In this document: positions 1 through 9,791 of the stretch, one piece after another
How the letters are laid out: each line of letters opens with the position of its first letter
How positions within the stretch are numbered: position 1 is the first letter of the stretch
Translations under genes and position numbers: made by a program
The notes under the pieces: generated by a model
Seen by the model: only the letters and a program-made list of their open reading frames with translations
Told to the model about the DNA's origin: nothing
Database searches by the model: none
Assembly (NCBI GenBank): GCA_013151865.1
Contig: JAADHN010000138.1
Location: forward strand, 48,512 to 112,511
Source of the DNA: Kiritimatiellota bacterium
GTDB taxonomy: Bacteria > Verrucomicrobiota > Lentisphaeria > Oligosphaerales > JAADHN01
Direction of reading: 5' to 3'
Length of the DNA: 64,000 bases

Positions 1-33
1 GTCCCGCGGACGGAAGCCGTCACGGAAGGAACA

Positions 34-1200
34 GTGGTCGGCGACCGGGTTCGAACCACGTCAGGCGGGTATGAACGCACGGGTCCGTATCCCAAGGGGA
101 GCCTCGGGCCTTATGCGTTCCACCGTCGGCTGCTCAGGGAACGAAAAAAAGGCGAGGGCGCCGAGTTCAAGGCCCTACTCTTCAGTCCCGAGCTGGGCAG
201 CCCCGTGGAGACGACGATCCTCTTCGGTCCGAAGGAGACCGTGCTGGTGCAGGGACGACGCCGACGCCTGCAACGGGTGCGCCAGACCTTGGCGATTCGT
301 CCCGGCCATCCCGATGAATTCTGGGTGGACCGAAGCGGAGAAGTATTGTTGACACGGAGCCCGGTCCCCATGCTCGGGACGGTTCGTGTGGAGCAGTGCA
401 GCCGGGCAACGGCCTTGACCCCGGAGAGTCCGGTCGAGCTGATGTCCGCGGCCGTTTTGCATTCACCGGCGCTCATCGCCGCGCCGCGCCGCTTGGCTAA
501 GGCCGAGTACGTACTCACTTTTCCCGAAGACGCCGTCCGGGGCCTGTATTCGGGCGACGGGCAACAGGTTGAAATGCTGGGCCCCGGACGCGCCCGGGTC
601 CGGGTCGAGGCCCGTGTTCCGGACCCGGCAGACGGATATGCCGTGCCCATCGCCCCCAATGACCGACTTGTGCAGTGGCTCCGTCCCACGGCCTTTCTCG
701 AGTCGGACCATCCCCTGATCCGGGAGATGGCCGCCGTGGCAGCGGGGGACCTGACGAACTCCGTCGCACTAGCCTCGGCCCTGGAAAGCTACGTGCAGCG
801 CGAAATCCACAGCAAGACCCTCGATATGGGATTTGCGGGCGCCCTCGAGGCCGCCAGGACCCGGCGGGGTGACTGCTCTGAACACGCTGTACTGCTCGCG
901 GCCCTGGGCCGGGCACTGGGGATCCCGTCTCGGATCGTGGTGGGCCTGGTCTACGTGGACCGGGACATGTTCGGCGTACACGACCCGAACGGCCTGTTCG
1001 TGTTCCATGTTTGGACGGAACTTTTGGCGCTCCCCGGGGCGTGGGTCCCGGTCGACGCCGCCATGGGCGGCTTCGACGCCACGCACATCGCGCTCACAAA
1101 AAGTGCGCTCGACACCGCGGCCCCCTTGGCCGATCTGTGCCTTCCCGTCCTAGACATCGTGGACCGGCTGCGCATCGAATCCGTTCAGGTGGAGCCATAG
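34..1200 (+). CDS. Transglutaminase-like cysteine protease-fold protein, possibly 5' truncated
   Basis: The last third carries a transglutaminase-like core with its Cys-His-Asp triad: C281 in GDCSEHA, H325 in FHVWTE and D341 in VPVDAAMG. Bacterial members of this superfamily are usually thiol proteases or amidases, often acting on peptides at the envelope. The first 200 or so residues resemble the beta-rich N-terminal part of large transglutaminase-domain proteins, and no signal peptide is visible. The frame stays open to the left window edge, so the GTG at 34 (preceded by GGAAGGA at short spacing) may be internal and the real start may lie outside. The next gene begins five bases after the stop, which suggests an operon. 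The family call is firm; the substrate is unknown. Confidence 0.75.
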   Translation: MVGDRVRTTSGGYERTGPYPKGSLGPYAFHRRLLRERKKGEGAEFKALLFSPELGSPVETTILFGPKETVLVQGRRRRLQRVRQTLAIRPGHPDEFWVDRSGEVLLTRSPVPMLGTVRVEQCSRATALTPESPVELMSAAVLHSPALIAAPRRLAKAEYVLTFPEDAVRGLYSGDGQQVEMLGPGRARVRVEARVPDPADGYAVPIAPNDRLVQWLRPTAFLESDHPLIREMAAVAAGDLTNSVALASALESYVQREIHSKTLDMGFAGALEAARTRRGDCSEHAVLLAALGRALGIPSRIVVGLVYVDRDMFGVHDPNGLFVFHVWTELLALPGAWVPVDAAMGGFDATHIALTKSALDTAAPLADLCLPVLDIVDRLRIESVQVEP

Positions 1201-1204
1201 AGAA

Positions 1205-1981
1205 GTGGAGCGCATGGATTCTGGGGCCCTGCCGCTCGTGCCCTCTCACCGTCTGCCGATCTTTGTCCGGCAGGCGTGGGCCGTTGCAAGCGCCATGCCG
1301 TTCGAGAACCTGACCAAGTCCCTCAAACATGAGATGGTGAGCCCGGCGCGCAACACCCCGCTTCGCCTGCCGGCCGAGGTGCTTGCGGACCACCGCCGGT
1401 TCGGGACCGGAGCCACTTGTTTCGCCCTGGCGTTCCTGTTCCGGGACCGGCTCGCACGCGGCGGGCTTGCGTCGACCCTCCATGCCTGCGACCGCCGTTA
1501 CGGCCCGGACGCCCACGCCGCCGTGGTCGTACCGGTAGGGAGCGAGCGGTGGCTTTTCGACCCCGGTTATCACATCGTTCAGCCGCTTCCGGCGGAAGGC
1601 GGCCTCGGCTTTCGTTCTCCGGAAAACCCCAATGCGTCGTATATCAGGCGGGTCGACGACGTCCGCTTCGAATGTTACACCGGACACGCGGGCGAATGGC
1701 GCCTCCGCTTCGTTCTCAAAGACGTCCCCCTCGATGAACGGGCGTTCCAGGAAAAATGGCGCCGGTCGTTCCAGGCGGAGATGATGGCGTACCCGGTGCT
1801 GACCCGGTTCGAGCACGGGCGGATGCTGTACCTGCAGAAGAGCACGCTGGTCGTCAGGGACGCAAACGGTGGAACGGTGCGGCAGGTCCCCATGCGCGAC
1901 TTGGCCGATGCCATTCACCGCTGGTTCGGAATCGCGCCGGAAATCGTCGACCGTGCCCTGCGCGTTTGGCGGTCGCGGTGA
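1205..1981 (+). CDS. Arylamine N-acetyltransferase-like protein
   Basis: The protein has about 258 residues, near the usual 270-280 of the NAT family. It shows the family hallmarks PFENL near residue 38, a catalytic cysteine C72 in GATCFALAFLF, H104 in DAHAAVVV and D119 in LFDPGYH, the NAT Cys-His-Asp triad. NATs move acetyl groups, or act as amide synthases in natural-product pathways. The RGG-x-C signature just before the cysteine is replaced by GTGATC, so this is a divergent member and the donor could differ. The start is GTG 1205 or ATG 1214. It follows the transglutaminase-like gene by four bases and so probably shares its transcript; both use the same type of thiol triad, which hints at a joint amide-transfer or peptide-modifying role (inference). 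Confidence 0.65.
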   Translation: MERMDSGALPLVPSHRLPIFVRQAWAVASAMPFENLTKSLKHEMVSPARNTPLRLPAEVLADHRRFGTGATCFALAFLFRDRLARGGLASTLHACDRRYGPDAHAAVVVPVGSERWLFDPGYHIVQPLPAEGGLGFRSPENPNASYIRRVDDVRFECYTGHAGEWRLRFVLKDVPLDERAFQEKWRRSFQAEMMAYPVLTRFEHGRMLYLQKSTLVVRDANGGTVRQVPMRDLADAIHRWFGIAPEIVDRALRVWRSR

Positions 1982-2106
1982 AACGAGTCGCCCGCACCGA
2001 CCGATGCGGCGGGCCGGCCGCATTCGCCGCGACGCACGCACTTGGCGGGCGGGGAGTGCCGCCGGACAGGGGCCCAAGAACGGATGGAAATCCAGCAGAG
2101 GTCGCC

Positions 2107-2715
2107 TCACGGGGTCCAGTTCGGGTAAAACATGCTGGGCTTTACCGAGCCGAGTTTGAACCACTTGACGTGCCCATCAACGAAATTGATGTTCATGCCG
2201 TCGTTGTGCGGAAAGCCCAACCGGACCCGAGTATTGATTGCGGCCTCGTTGGGCCACGCCCAGATGGGCCCGTCCACCCCCCAGATGCCGGCATACCGAT
2301 TCTCGGGGAGAACGCAGATCTCGGACGGCGTCTGGATAGAAGCCGTGGAGCGGGCGTTCAGGTAGCAATTATAGATGAAATGCGAGTTCCAAGTGTAATT
2401 GAAATTCCCGGACCGCGCCGGGCATTTCCACATCTTGTCGTCTCCGACGTACGCGTCGAGTTCGGTGCGATATCCGCGCGGTTTCGGCACCCAACCCGTC
2501 CCCCTGATCCAGTGAAATTCGGGGAATAACTGGTCGTTGTCATCCTGATACATGAAGCCAGCCGTAGCGATCTGCTTACTATTGGACATGCAGCTGGCTT
2601 GCAACGCCTTCTGGCGGGCCTTCTGAAGTGCGGGCAGCAGCATGCTCGCCAGGATCGCGATGATCGCGATGACCACCAACAGCTCGATCAAGGTGAAGTT
2701 CCGTTTCTCTTGCAT
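2107..2715 (-). CDS. Type IV pseudopilin-like protein with H-X9-DG domain
   Basis: This 202-residue protein starts [15 protein letters not shown], a prepilin leader with the N-methylation and cleavage site before FTLIE, followed by a hydrophobic helix ([17 protein letters not shown]). Near the C-terminus it has [12 protein letters not shown], the H-X9-DG motif of a family greatly expanded in Planctomycetes and Lentisphaerae, plus a CPAR segment. Such proteins are thought to be exported through a type II secretion or type IV pilus-like machine and to sit on the cell surface; their function is not established. The ATG at 2715 is chosen because AGGAG lies seven bases upstream; a longer frame has no such support. 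It is a single-gene unit with its own strong promoter. Two further members lie near 56-58 kb. Confidence 0.85.
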   Translation of the reverse strand: MQEKRNFTLIELLVVIAIIAILASMLLPALQKARQKALQASCMSNSKQIATAGFMYQDDNDQLFPEFHWIRGTGWVPKPRGYRTELDAYVGDDKMWKCPARSGNFNYTWNSHFIYNCYLNARSTASIQTPSEICVLPENRYAGIWGVDGPIWAWPNEAAINTRVRLGFPHNDGMNINFVDGHVKWFKLGSVKPSMFYPNWTP

Positions 2716-2809
2716 CGGTCGATCTCCTTTGCTTGAAAAAAGTGAGACGCGCGGACCCTTCCCATGGCGCCACATCCGGAAAGCGGTTTCTTCCCGACAA
2801 CATCGCAAG

Positions 2810-2838
2810 ATTGTACCAAGAGAATCGAAGCATGTCAA
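2810..2838 (-). promoter_or_regulatory. Sigma70-type promoter of the pseudopilin gene
   Basis: On the minus strand TTGACA (2838-2833) and TACAAT (2815-2810) are separated by exactly 17 bases. This is a near-consensus sigma70 promoter about 95 bases upstream of the pseudopilin start. The two pseudopilin genes at 56-58 kb have the same arrangement. Confidence 0.75.
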
Positions 2839-2928
2839 GGCGGAAACACGGCAGTGGATCGCCGCCTGGGTGAGCGGCCGGCGGGCCGCCCGGATCGCGG
2901 TCGCGACGTCCCCGAATCCGGGACTTTT

Positions 2929-3990
2929 TCATTCCGGCAGGAGTTCCTCCAACAGGACTTCGCGCCCGGTCGCCGCGCTCCTGAGGACGGCCTCGAGCAT
3001 GGCCTGGACCATCATCCCGTGTCGCAAGGGCGCCATGCACTCGATGCCGTCCAGAATGCAGTCGATGTAATGGCCGGCCACGTTCTCCCAAGGACCGCTC
3101 CAGGCCTTCGGAATTTCCACGGAAACGTCTTTCGGGGCGCCGTGTTCGGTGGTATAGAGGCGGACCGGACGCATGGTGGCGCCGCCCTCGGCGCCGAACA
3201 GCTCGACTTGCACATCGGGCGGCATATGACTCGCCCAGAAACTTTCGACTTGAAGCCCCAAGCCGTTCTCAAAACGGATGAAGCCGCCGGCGTAGTCGTC
3301 CGAGTCGTATTTCCGCCAGTATTCCTCGGGGGGGACGCGAAAGGCCGAATATCCGAGGCCGCGCGGGCCGAACTTGGCACCCGCCACGCCCGTGGCGACA
3401 ATCGGTTTGGGCATGCCGGAGAGCCACCAAGCGGCGTCCAGGACGTGGACGCCCATGTCCCGAAACGCGCCGCCGCCCGCTTCGATGAAACCCAGGTTCC
3501 AGTCGGGAATGCCGCTGCGACGGATGCTGCGAGCCCGACCGTAGTAGATGTCGCCGAAAAAGCCGTCGCGGACTTTTTGCTTCAGGTACAGGCAATTGGG
3601 GCTGAAACGGGTGCTGAGGGACATCATATTGACTTTTCCGGCAGCCTCCGCCTCCCGGACCAGTTGAACGGCGGGCCCCAGCGAGTCCGAAAGCGGTTTG
3701 GTGCACATCACATGTTTGCCGCAGCGCACGGCTTCCAAGGCCGCGGGCACGTGCACCTGATTCGGAGTCCCCACGAATACGGCGTCCACTTCCGGGTCTC
3801 GGCACAGATCGCGGAAATCGGGGTATTTCCTCATCGGCCGCCCGAGTTCCTGCTCGAACTCGTCCATGCGCTTCGGAATAATATCGCACAGGGCAGTCAC
3901 TTCACCCCTGGAATTGGCATCGAGAGCGCGTCCATTGGTCTTGCCAATCCCTCCCACGCCAATGATTCCGATCCGCACTTTCGAACTCAT
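2929..3990 (-). CDS. Gfo/Idh/MocA family NAD(P)-dependent oxidoreductase
   Basis: The 353-residue protein begins with a Rossmann fold (IGIIGVGGIGKTN at residues 6-18) and has the family CTKPLSDS segment equivalent to the EKP motif, with the conserved lysine that contacts the nicotinamide. The C-terminal half is the GFO_IDH_MocA alpha/beta substrate domain, with GGGAFRDMGVHVLDAA forming part of the active site. Members oxidise or reduce sugars, inositols and sugar amines in the cytosol. ATG 3990 is preceded by GGGAGA at eight bases. It points away from the decayed gene and Asp-box gene to its right and is read toward the pseudopilin gene, with 90 bases between its stop and that gene's promoter. 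The exact substrate cannot be read from sequence. Confidence 0.88.
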   Translation of the reverse strand: MSSKVRIGIIGVGGIGKTNGRALDANSRGEVTALCDIIPKRMDEFEQELGRPMRKYPDFRDLCRDPEVDAVFVGTPNQVHVPAALEAVRCGKHVMCTKPLSDSLGPAVQLVREAEAAGKVNMMSLSTRFSPNCLYLKQKVRDGFFGDIYYGRARSIRRSGIPDWNLGFIEAGGGAFRDMGVHVLDAAWWLSGMPKPIVATGVAGAKFGPRGLGYSAFRVPPEEYWRKYDSDDYAGGFIRFENGLGLQVESFWASHMPPDVQVELFGAEGGATMRPVRLYTTEHGAPKDVSVEIPKAWSGPWENVAGHYIDCILDGIECMAPLRHGMMVQAMLEAVLRSAATGREVLLEELLPE

Positions 3991-4400
3991 GTTGCGTATC
4001 TCCCATCCTGATCGTCGGTGTTCGGGCGTAACCTTCCGACATCGCCCGAAAACAGTTTCGCAATTCAAGTTGAACCCGTCGTCCCGGATCTGCTGCCGGT
4101 CCCGTCGCGGCAGGACACCCAGGGCATGTTTCCGATCCCTTCCAACCGGATATACTATGCCGCCGACCTGCGTGAAATGCGACAGGGCCGAGCCAAGACG
4201 AATGGAATTCGCGGAAACGAACTGCAGGTTTTATACTTGGCCAAGACACGATCCCATGTCCGACCGCCCGCTCCGCAAGCAGAGCCCGTCCGAGGCGGGC
4301 GGGCGTCCACAGGATCGACCGGCCGAAGATCGCCGCCAAACGTCCCGTCCTCTTCCGCCGTCGCCGTTGTATCGGGGCGGATTCAGGCAGGTCTGCAAAC
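3991..4400. other. Intergenic region, no gene recognised
   Basis: About 410 bases between two divergent units. Open frames here show no family features. An A/T-richer patch lies around 4225-4255. No convincing promoter was found. Confidence 0.5.
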
Positions 4401-5100
4401 ATGAATATCCAGCTCCATGCCCGCAGCCTTCGATCTTGCCGGACACTGCCGGTACTGGCTGCACTGGCCGCTGCTCCCTGCCTCGCCCACTGGATCGAAC
4501 AGCGGGAATTACCTGAATGGGCGCGACGCGGGCGTATCCTATGGTGCTTGCACTATGCGCGGGCGGACCGTCGGATCGTGGACGAATTCCTCGCCTTCCG
4601 GTACAAAGCCGGCCTGGCGGTCACGCACGGACGCCCCACTGCCATGCTCATGTGCCTGCCCCCGAACATCGCCGCGCCCGCGGCGACCGCTTCTGGCACG
4701 AGGGGATGCACCATTTGCAACCGGCACTCACGGCTGGCAACGGAGCGTGCTTCGTCTCGCCCCGCCCGTTCCCACTCGCAGTTTGCGGCTCCACCTGCTC
4801 TTTCGACGGCATACGGGTACTGCCTGGTTCGATGGTGTGGTCCTGAACCCGACCCCCTGACCGCGGGCGATGGGGCCCCTGCGGAGACGGCAAAACCGTC
4901 TGCCGTGCCGGCAATGGAGCGAACTGGAACGGCACAGACGTTGCGATCCGGATGCAACCAAGGGTGGTGTGGCCACGACGCGGAAGTTTACAGCGATGCA
5001 GATTGCGTCCGGGAGCGGTGTTGTGCTACGTGATTGGCGACACCGCCATTGCATTGCAACGGCGAATTGCGAACCCGGCAGTTCCGAGGCTGCCGAAACA
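4401..5100 (+). pseudogene. Decayed secreted glycan-active protein, frameshifted
   Basis: The frame opening at 4401 starts with a plausible signal peptide (MNIQLHARSLRSCRTLPVLA) and runs into WARRGRILWCLHYARADRR before sense is lost. At about 4690-4712 one frame reads RGDRFWHEG, and at 4723-4850 another frame reads GTHGWQRSVLRL and LHLLFRRHTGTAWFDG. Joined, these match the start of the intact secreted protein at 9788, which reads TDGTPLWGQ, GTHDWQERRVLIV and VHLLLRRHTGKAWF at the same spacing. Only the domain near the N-terminus of that protein is recognisable, so this looks like a paralogue broken by at least one frameshift and lacking its catalytic part. The 4401-4620 part may belong to a different gene. 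Sequencing error is possible but would not restore the missing length. Confidence 0.6.
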
Positions 5101-5118
5101 TGAGGAGAGGAACGGGAC

Positions 5119-6312
5119 ATGACGACCGGACAAGAACACATGGGCGAGACAGATCACTTCTGGTATCGATTGCAGCCGCCCGGCCCGTACATGGCCTCGC
5201 AACGCGGCAACAAAGCGTTTGGGCGCTCGCACGGGACGATCTACTTGTCCGAGGACAACGGCCGCACCTGGCCCTGTCGCCTGCCTTTTTCCGACGCCCG
5301 CAACATCGTGTTCAGCCACATTTTTAAGAACGGAAACATCCTCTTCGGCACCCGGGCACGGTTATTCCTCAGCCAGGACAACCTGAAGACGATCGAGCCG
5401 ATCACGGTCAAAGACGCCGACGGCGCGGACTATCTCCCGCACACACCCCGGAACCCGGATCAACCCGGCTGGTACTTCCATACCCTCTCTGGAGTCAATT
5501 CGTGGGACGTGAACGGCGACGAGATGCTGGTCTGGGGAAACTACTGCAACGTCCTCGGCGGCGCCACACCGGTGAATATCTACTATTCGACCGATCAGGG
5601 GCGAACGGTGAAAATCGCTTACTCGTTCGGGCAGAACCCACACCGGCGGGACGACGGTTCCCCCGGCGGCGGTCCCACGGGTACGCTGTTGGGAGACCCC
5701 GGAAACTCCGTCTTCTGCCGACACGTTCACACCGTGGCTTACAATCCCGCCGAAGATGCCTTTTACGCGTGCACGGGCGACGGCGACTGGTCAGATGGAT
5801 TTGAGTGTCACTGGCTTAGGGGTGTCTATGACGCCCGGCGCGACGCGTGGTCCTGGCAAGTCGTACTGTCGGATCACCTGAACTCGCGGTACAAAGCCGG
5901 CGGCATCACTTTCGTCGATGGAAAGCTCTATTGGATCAGCGACTCGAACGGCCCCGAACCGTACGACCGCGGAGTTTTTCGGTGCGACCCGGCCGACCTC
6001 GCCAACCCCGAGACCCACACCCTCTTGTTCGATCCCGGGGTCGAATCGGGAAACATGATTATCCAGGACGGAGTGATTCTCGCCTCGCATTGTGCGCCTG
6101 CCTCGCCGCTCGCCACGGGAATCATCGTATCTCTCGATGCGGGGCGGACATGGGCCCAATACGATCTCAAGGAATTCGGACAGCGTTCGCCCGTGTGCTT
6201 CCAAGAGAAAAACGGCGAGGGTTGGTTTCGCGTGGAGTTGCGGTCGGGGTGGATTCAGTACGGCGAAGTGTTGTTCATAAAACCAAAACACGTTCCGCCC
6301 AAAACTCCCTGA
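5119..6312 (+). CDS. BNR/Asp-box repeat protein (sialidase-like beta-propeller)
   Basis: The 397-residue protein has three Asp-box motifs of the S-x-D-x-G-x-T-W type: LSEDNGRTW at residues 43-51, YSTDQGRTV near 157 and VSLDAGRTW near 340. These mark a six-bladed beta-propeller as in sialidases and related exo-glycosidases. No signal peptide is visible, so it may be cytosolic or exported another way. The sialidase Arg triad and nucleophile Tyr cannot be assigned by eye, so it may be a propeller of other function. The start is well supported by GAGGAGAGGAA about eight bases upstream of ATG 5119. It follows the decayed gene in the same direction, possibly the surviving part of a former glycan operon. 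Confidence 0.72.
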   Translation: MTTGQEHMGETDHFWYRLQPPGPYMASQRGNKAFGRSHGTIYLSEDNGRTWPCRLPFSDARNIVFSHIFKNGNILFGTRARLFLSQDNLKTIEPITVKDADGADYLPHTPRNPDQPGWYFHTLSGVNSWDVNGDEMLVWGNYCNVLGGATPVNIYYSTDQGRTVKIAYSFGQNPHRRDDGSPGGGPTGTLLGDPGNSVFCRHVHTVAYNPAEDAFYACTGDGDWSDGFECHWLRGVYDARRDAWSWQVVLSDHLNSRYKAGGITFVDGKLYWISDSNGPEPYDRGVFRCDPADLANPETHTLLFDPGVESGNMIIQDGVILASHCAPASPLATGIIVSLDAGRTWAQYDLKEFGQRSPVCFQEKNGEGWFRVELRSGWIQYGEVLFIKPKHVPPKTP

Positions 6313-6999
6313 AAACCACCGGCCCCAGACCACGCAATGCTTGACATCGGCCGTTTCCCCAACCCGGGTTCGGACATTTCCGTCCCTCCGGGGGCCGTCA
6401 CGCAGTCCGATTCGGCGCCCACCTGCCCCAGACCCGGGACTTCCGGCCACCCTTCGCCAGCGGCGAAGAACGTGTCGACCCGGGGCGAAGCGACAGCCCC
6501 GGACAACGGGTCGGGAGAGAACATGCAACACGCTGCCGGCGTGCCCATCTTTTTTCGTTCATTCGCCCCTCCGCCGCCGCACGCGTCCTCAGACCAATGC
6601 CGCACCCGCCCCCCTCCGCCTCGACCCCACCGGCCCACGTGCCGGCGACATGGCCGATCGCCTGGCGTATCTCGCCCAACCCGTTCCCGAATTCACGTGC
6701 GACCGGGCAAGAGAACTCACGGCGCCAGCAATCCCGAGCAATCGAGCTATCGCACAAAATTACATAAACATGCTGACATATACTTGTATAACTACGTCCT
6801 TGTGCTATTATATAATAGCGTGCGCTCTGCCGCAAAGGGTGCGTGAGCTGCGGGTAGTTCCGCCGGACGGAAAAAGGCGGGATTTCACCCATAGTCGTAC
6901 TCCCGCGCCGCCACGCACCCTTTTCTCGGCCGGGCTCTAGCATCCAACAAGCATTCGGTAGCTTGTATGGATCATCCGGGAAGAACAGGAGGCTGTATC
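6313..6999. other. Intergenic region with an A/T-rich palindrome
   Basis: This stretch of 687 bases has no recognisable gene. Most is GC-rich, but 6755-6820 is strikingly A/T-rich and contains the perfect 14-base palindrome CTATTATATAATAG at 6805-6818, which includes a TATAAT hexamer (6811-6816). It may be the promoter or operator region for comM, although no -35 hexamer at good spacing was found. Confidence 0.45.
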
Positions 7000-8535
7000 A
7001 TGTTAGCCAAGACATGGAGTTCGGCGATTCAGGGGGTGGACGCATACACCGTGGAAGTCGAGGTGAATGCGACGGGCGCCGGGAGTGACACCGTGATCTC
7101 AGTCGTCGGACTCCCGGACACGGCGGTACGGGAAAGTCGCGAGCGGGTATGGTCCGCCATCACCTGCAGCGGTTTTTTCCCGCCGGAGGGCAAAACCACT
7201 GTGAACCTGGCGCCTGCGGACATACGCAAAGAAGGCGCGGCCTTCGATTTGCCGATCGCACTGGGTATGATCGCCGCGACGAACGGGATCGACCGAGATC
7301 GGTTGTCCGAGATCATGGTTATCGGGGAACTGGCTCTGGACGGGACGGTGCGCCCGGTCAACGGCGCCCTGCCGATTGCAATGCACGCACGGAACGAAGG
7401 TCGGCGCAGCATCTTCGTGCCTGCGGAGAACGCCGCAGAAGCCTCTGCCATTCAGGGGATCAACGTCATCGGAGTTCGACACTTGGCTCAGGCGGTGAGG
7501 ATCTTGGAGGGAAAGTTGGAGCCTGAGATTGCCCGGCCGGTTGCCCCGGCGCTCGAAACTGACGGCATGGACGGCGCCCCGGACTTCGCAGATGTGAAAG
7601 GCCAGGAGTATGCCAAGCGGGCCATGGAGATCGCGGCGGCCGGCGGGCACAACGTGCTGATGATCGGACCGCCAGGCACCGGTAAGACCATGCTTGCCAA
7701 ACGGTTGCCGTCGGTACTCCCCCCGCTCACCATGGATGAGGCACTCGAGGTGGCCAAGATCCACAGCATAGCCGGTGTGCTGAACATGGATGCACCGCTG
7801 GTTCGCCGCCGGCCGTTCCGAGGCCCGCACCATTCCATCAGCGACGCCGGCCTGCTCGGAGGCCAATCGGTGCCGCGACCGGGTGAAATCAGCCTCGCGC
7901 ATAACGGGGTGCTCTTCCTGGATGAGCTGCCCGAGTTTCGGCGAAACGTCCTCGAAGTCCTGCGTCAACCCCTCGAAAGCGGTACAGTGACTATCTCCCG
8001 GGCCGCCGGGAGTTTCACGTTTCCGGCGGATTTCATGCTCATTGCCGCCATGAATCCCTGTCCCTGTGGCCATTACGGAAGTCGTTCCCGCCAGTGTCGT
8101 TGCAGCCCGGGGCAGATTCAACGCTATCGGTCCCGGATCTCGGGTCCGCTGTTGGACCGAATCGACATCCACGTTGAAGTGGCCCCGGTCTCGGAGGCGG
8201 ACCTGATGAGTCGACCTCGAGGTGAGACGTCGAAAGGAATTCGGCGCCGGGTCTTGCGTGCCCGCGAGATTCAGCAGAAGCGCTTTCGAAACACCAGCGT
8301 CAGATGCAACGCCCAGATGACGCCTCGAATGATCCAGGAGTTTTGCCGCCTCGGACCAAATGCGCAGGCCACTCTCCGCACTGCCATCACCAACCTGAAC
8401 TTGAGTGCCCGTGCCTACGATCGGATCTTGCGTGTGGCTCGAACCGCCGCCGACCTGGCGGGCAACGAATCGATTCAACCGCAGAACCTGGCGGAGGCCA
8501 TTCAGTACCGGGACTTGGATCGCCGGCTGTGGTGA
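7000..8535 (+). CDS. comM: YifB/ComM family Mg-chelatase-like AAA+ ATPase
   Basis: This 511-residue protein has the complete YifB/ComM layout: an N-terminal ChlI-like domain that begins [15 protein letters not shown], a P-loop GPPGTGKT at residues 223-230, the Walker B-like LFLDELPEF, the CPCG zinc-like cluster, and a C-terminal Mg_chelatase_C domain. In naturally transformable bacteria ComM is a hexameric helicase that extends branch migration of incoming single-stranded DNA during recombination. The start is ATG 7000 rather than an upstream frame because AGGAGG lies seven bases before it and the family begins at MLAK. It stands alone, preceded by a 690-base region with an A/T-rich patch. 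Confidence 0.92.
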   Translation: MLAKTWSSAIQGVDAYTVEVEVNATGAGSDTVISVVGLPDTAVRESRERVWSAITCSGFFPPEGKTTVNLAPADIRKEGAAFDLPIALGMIAATNGIDRDRLSEIMVIGELALDGTVRPVNGALPIAMHARNEGRRSIFVPAENAAEASAIQGINVIGVRHLAQAVRILEGKLEPEIARPVAPALETDGMDGAPDFADVKGQEYAKRAMEIAAAGGHNVLMIGPPGTGKTMLAKRLPSVLPPLTMDEALEVAKIHSIAGVLNMDAPLVRRRPFRGPHHSISDAGLLGGQSVPRPGEISLAHNGVLFLDELPEFRRNVLEVLRQPLESGTVTISRAAGSFTFPADFMLIAAMNPCPCGHYGSRSRQCRCSPGQIQRYRSRISGPLLDRIDIHVEVAPVSEADLMSRPRGETSKGIRRRVLRAREIQQKRFRNTSVRCNAQMTPRMIQEFCRLGPNAQATLRTAITNLNLSARAYDRILRVARTAADLAGNESIQPQNLAEAIQYRDLDRRLW

Positions 8536-8804
8536 CCTCCGGGCTCGAGCGCTACGCCACCTGACGAATTGCAAGCAGCCTGCCGGGGGGCTATTGTTCC
8601 GGCTCGATTACCTGGCGACCTGGCCTCGATCGTCCACAAAGTGGATCAGAAACATCCGGGGAGTGTTGTAGGGGCTGCGCGTTCGCCAGTGCTCCAGATT
8701 ATATCGAGAGGATCGGTGTGAACCACCTGCTGCAATGACGCATCTCGCTTCGAGGTCCTCGACTCTCCAAGTTACCGGGTATCATTTAGAGAGAGCCGGC
8801 CACA

Positions 8805-9791
8805 ATGCCAGACGAACTGGTGGAACTGACGTGTCGGGCCGCGGAAGCGCTCCGCGGCGCATTTCCCGACTGGACGGCGCCTGTCGCAGTATTACAGACC
8901 GGCACAGGTTTTACCGCCGAAGGCCTCCTTGACGAAGAACTGGGTCGACTTCCATATTCGGCCCTGCCCGGCATGCCCGGCGGCGCCCCATCGCCTGCCG
9001 GTCATCGTCTGGAGGCAATGCTCGGCGTGTCGGAGGGGTCGCAGGTACTGGTGCTCGAGGGACGCCGCCATTTGTATGAGGGATATGGCCCTCATCCGTG
9101 CGTCCTGCCCTTGTGCGCGGCCATCGGGGCCGGAGTTTCGCGTGTGTTTCTGACCAGCGCGGTGGGTGGGGTCCGCGAAGACTGGCAGCCCGGGACCCTC
9201 GTGGTCCTGACCGATCACATCAATTGCCTGGGAACGTCGCCGTTGATCGGCAACCCGGGGCTCGGGCCTTCGCCGTTCCCTGAAATGCAGACGACATACT
9301 CGCAGGAATTGAATGCGGGATTCATCAATGCCGCAGCAGAAGTCGGGCTGATTCCGCGGCTGGGGGTATACCAGGCGAATGTGGGGCCGCAGTTTGAGAC
9401 CCCCGCAGAAGTCGAAATCGCACAACGAAACGGTGCGGACGTTCTCGGCATGAGCGTCGTGCTCGAGGCGATTGCCGCCCGGGCCATGGGCGCCCAAGTG
9501 GCCGCTCTTGCCCTGATCACGAACAAGGCAGCCGGTTATATGGTGCGACCTCCCTCGCACGAGGATGTGCTCGAAGCTGGGCGTTTCTGTTCGCGAGCCA
9601 TCATGCGCGCGCTTCGGGTCTATCTCAGATCTTTGTCCTGCGACGGCATTCGACCGTGCCCGAAAGCCGACGCACAAGGTCCCTCGGCGGCGACATCCTC
9701 CGCCACGACAACCCGTCCCCGTGGTGCCGCGATCCGCCTGGCGTCTGCGACAAGCGACGTTCCCTGCCGCAACAAGGAGCGACCCCGATGA
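8805..9791 (+). CDS. Purine nucleoside phosphorylase
   Basis: The protein carries the class I PNP motifs in order: LQTGTGF (phosphate loop, usually GSGLG), GRRHLYEGY, SAVGG, a DHINCLGTSPLIG block, GPQFETPAE, GMSVVLEA and ITNKAAGY. PNP cleaves purine ribonucleosides with phosphate to base plus ribose-1-phosphate in nucleotide salvage. The phosphate loop and the SAVGG and GMSVVLEA blocks differ from the usual GSGLG, NAAGG and GMSTVPE, so substrate preference may be altered. The enzyme normally ends near RALRVYL (about residue 273); here about 55 Ala/Arg/Ser-rich residues follow and look like read-on into former intergenic DNA. The stop overlaps the next start as ATGA, implying translational coupling. 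Confidence 0.85.
   Translation: MPDELVELTCRAAEALRGAFPDWTAPVAVLQTGTGFTAEGLLDEELGRLPYSALPGMPGGAPSPAGHRLEAMLGVSEGSQVLVLEGRRHLYEGYGPHPCVLPLCAAIGAGVSRVFLTSAVGGVREDWQPGTLVVLTDHINCLGTSPLIGNPGLGPSPFPEMQTTYSQELNAGFINAAAEVGLIPRLGVYQANVGPQFETPAEVEIAQRNGADVLGMSVVLEAIAARAMGAQVAALALITNKAAGYMVRPPSHEDVLEAGRFCSRAIMRALRVYLRSLSCDGIRPCPKADAQGPSAATSSATTTRPRGAAIRLASATSDVPCRNKERPR

Noticed and set aside
41..62. GGGTTCGAACC, like a tRNA T-loop
   Set aside because: The flanking bases do not pair as a T-arm or acceptor stem, and the stretch is inside a coding frame.
2764..4011. Long open frame antisense to the Gfo/Idh gene
   Set aside because: Arg/Pro/Gly-rich product with no motifs; expected shadow of a high-GC gene.
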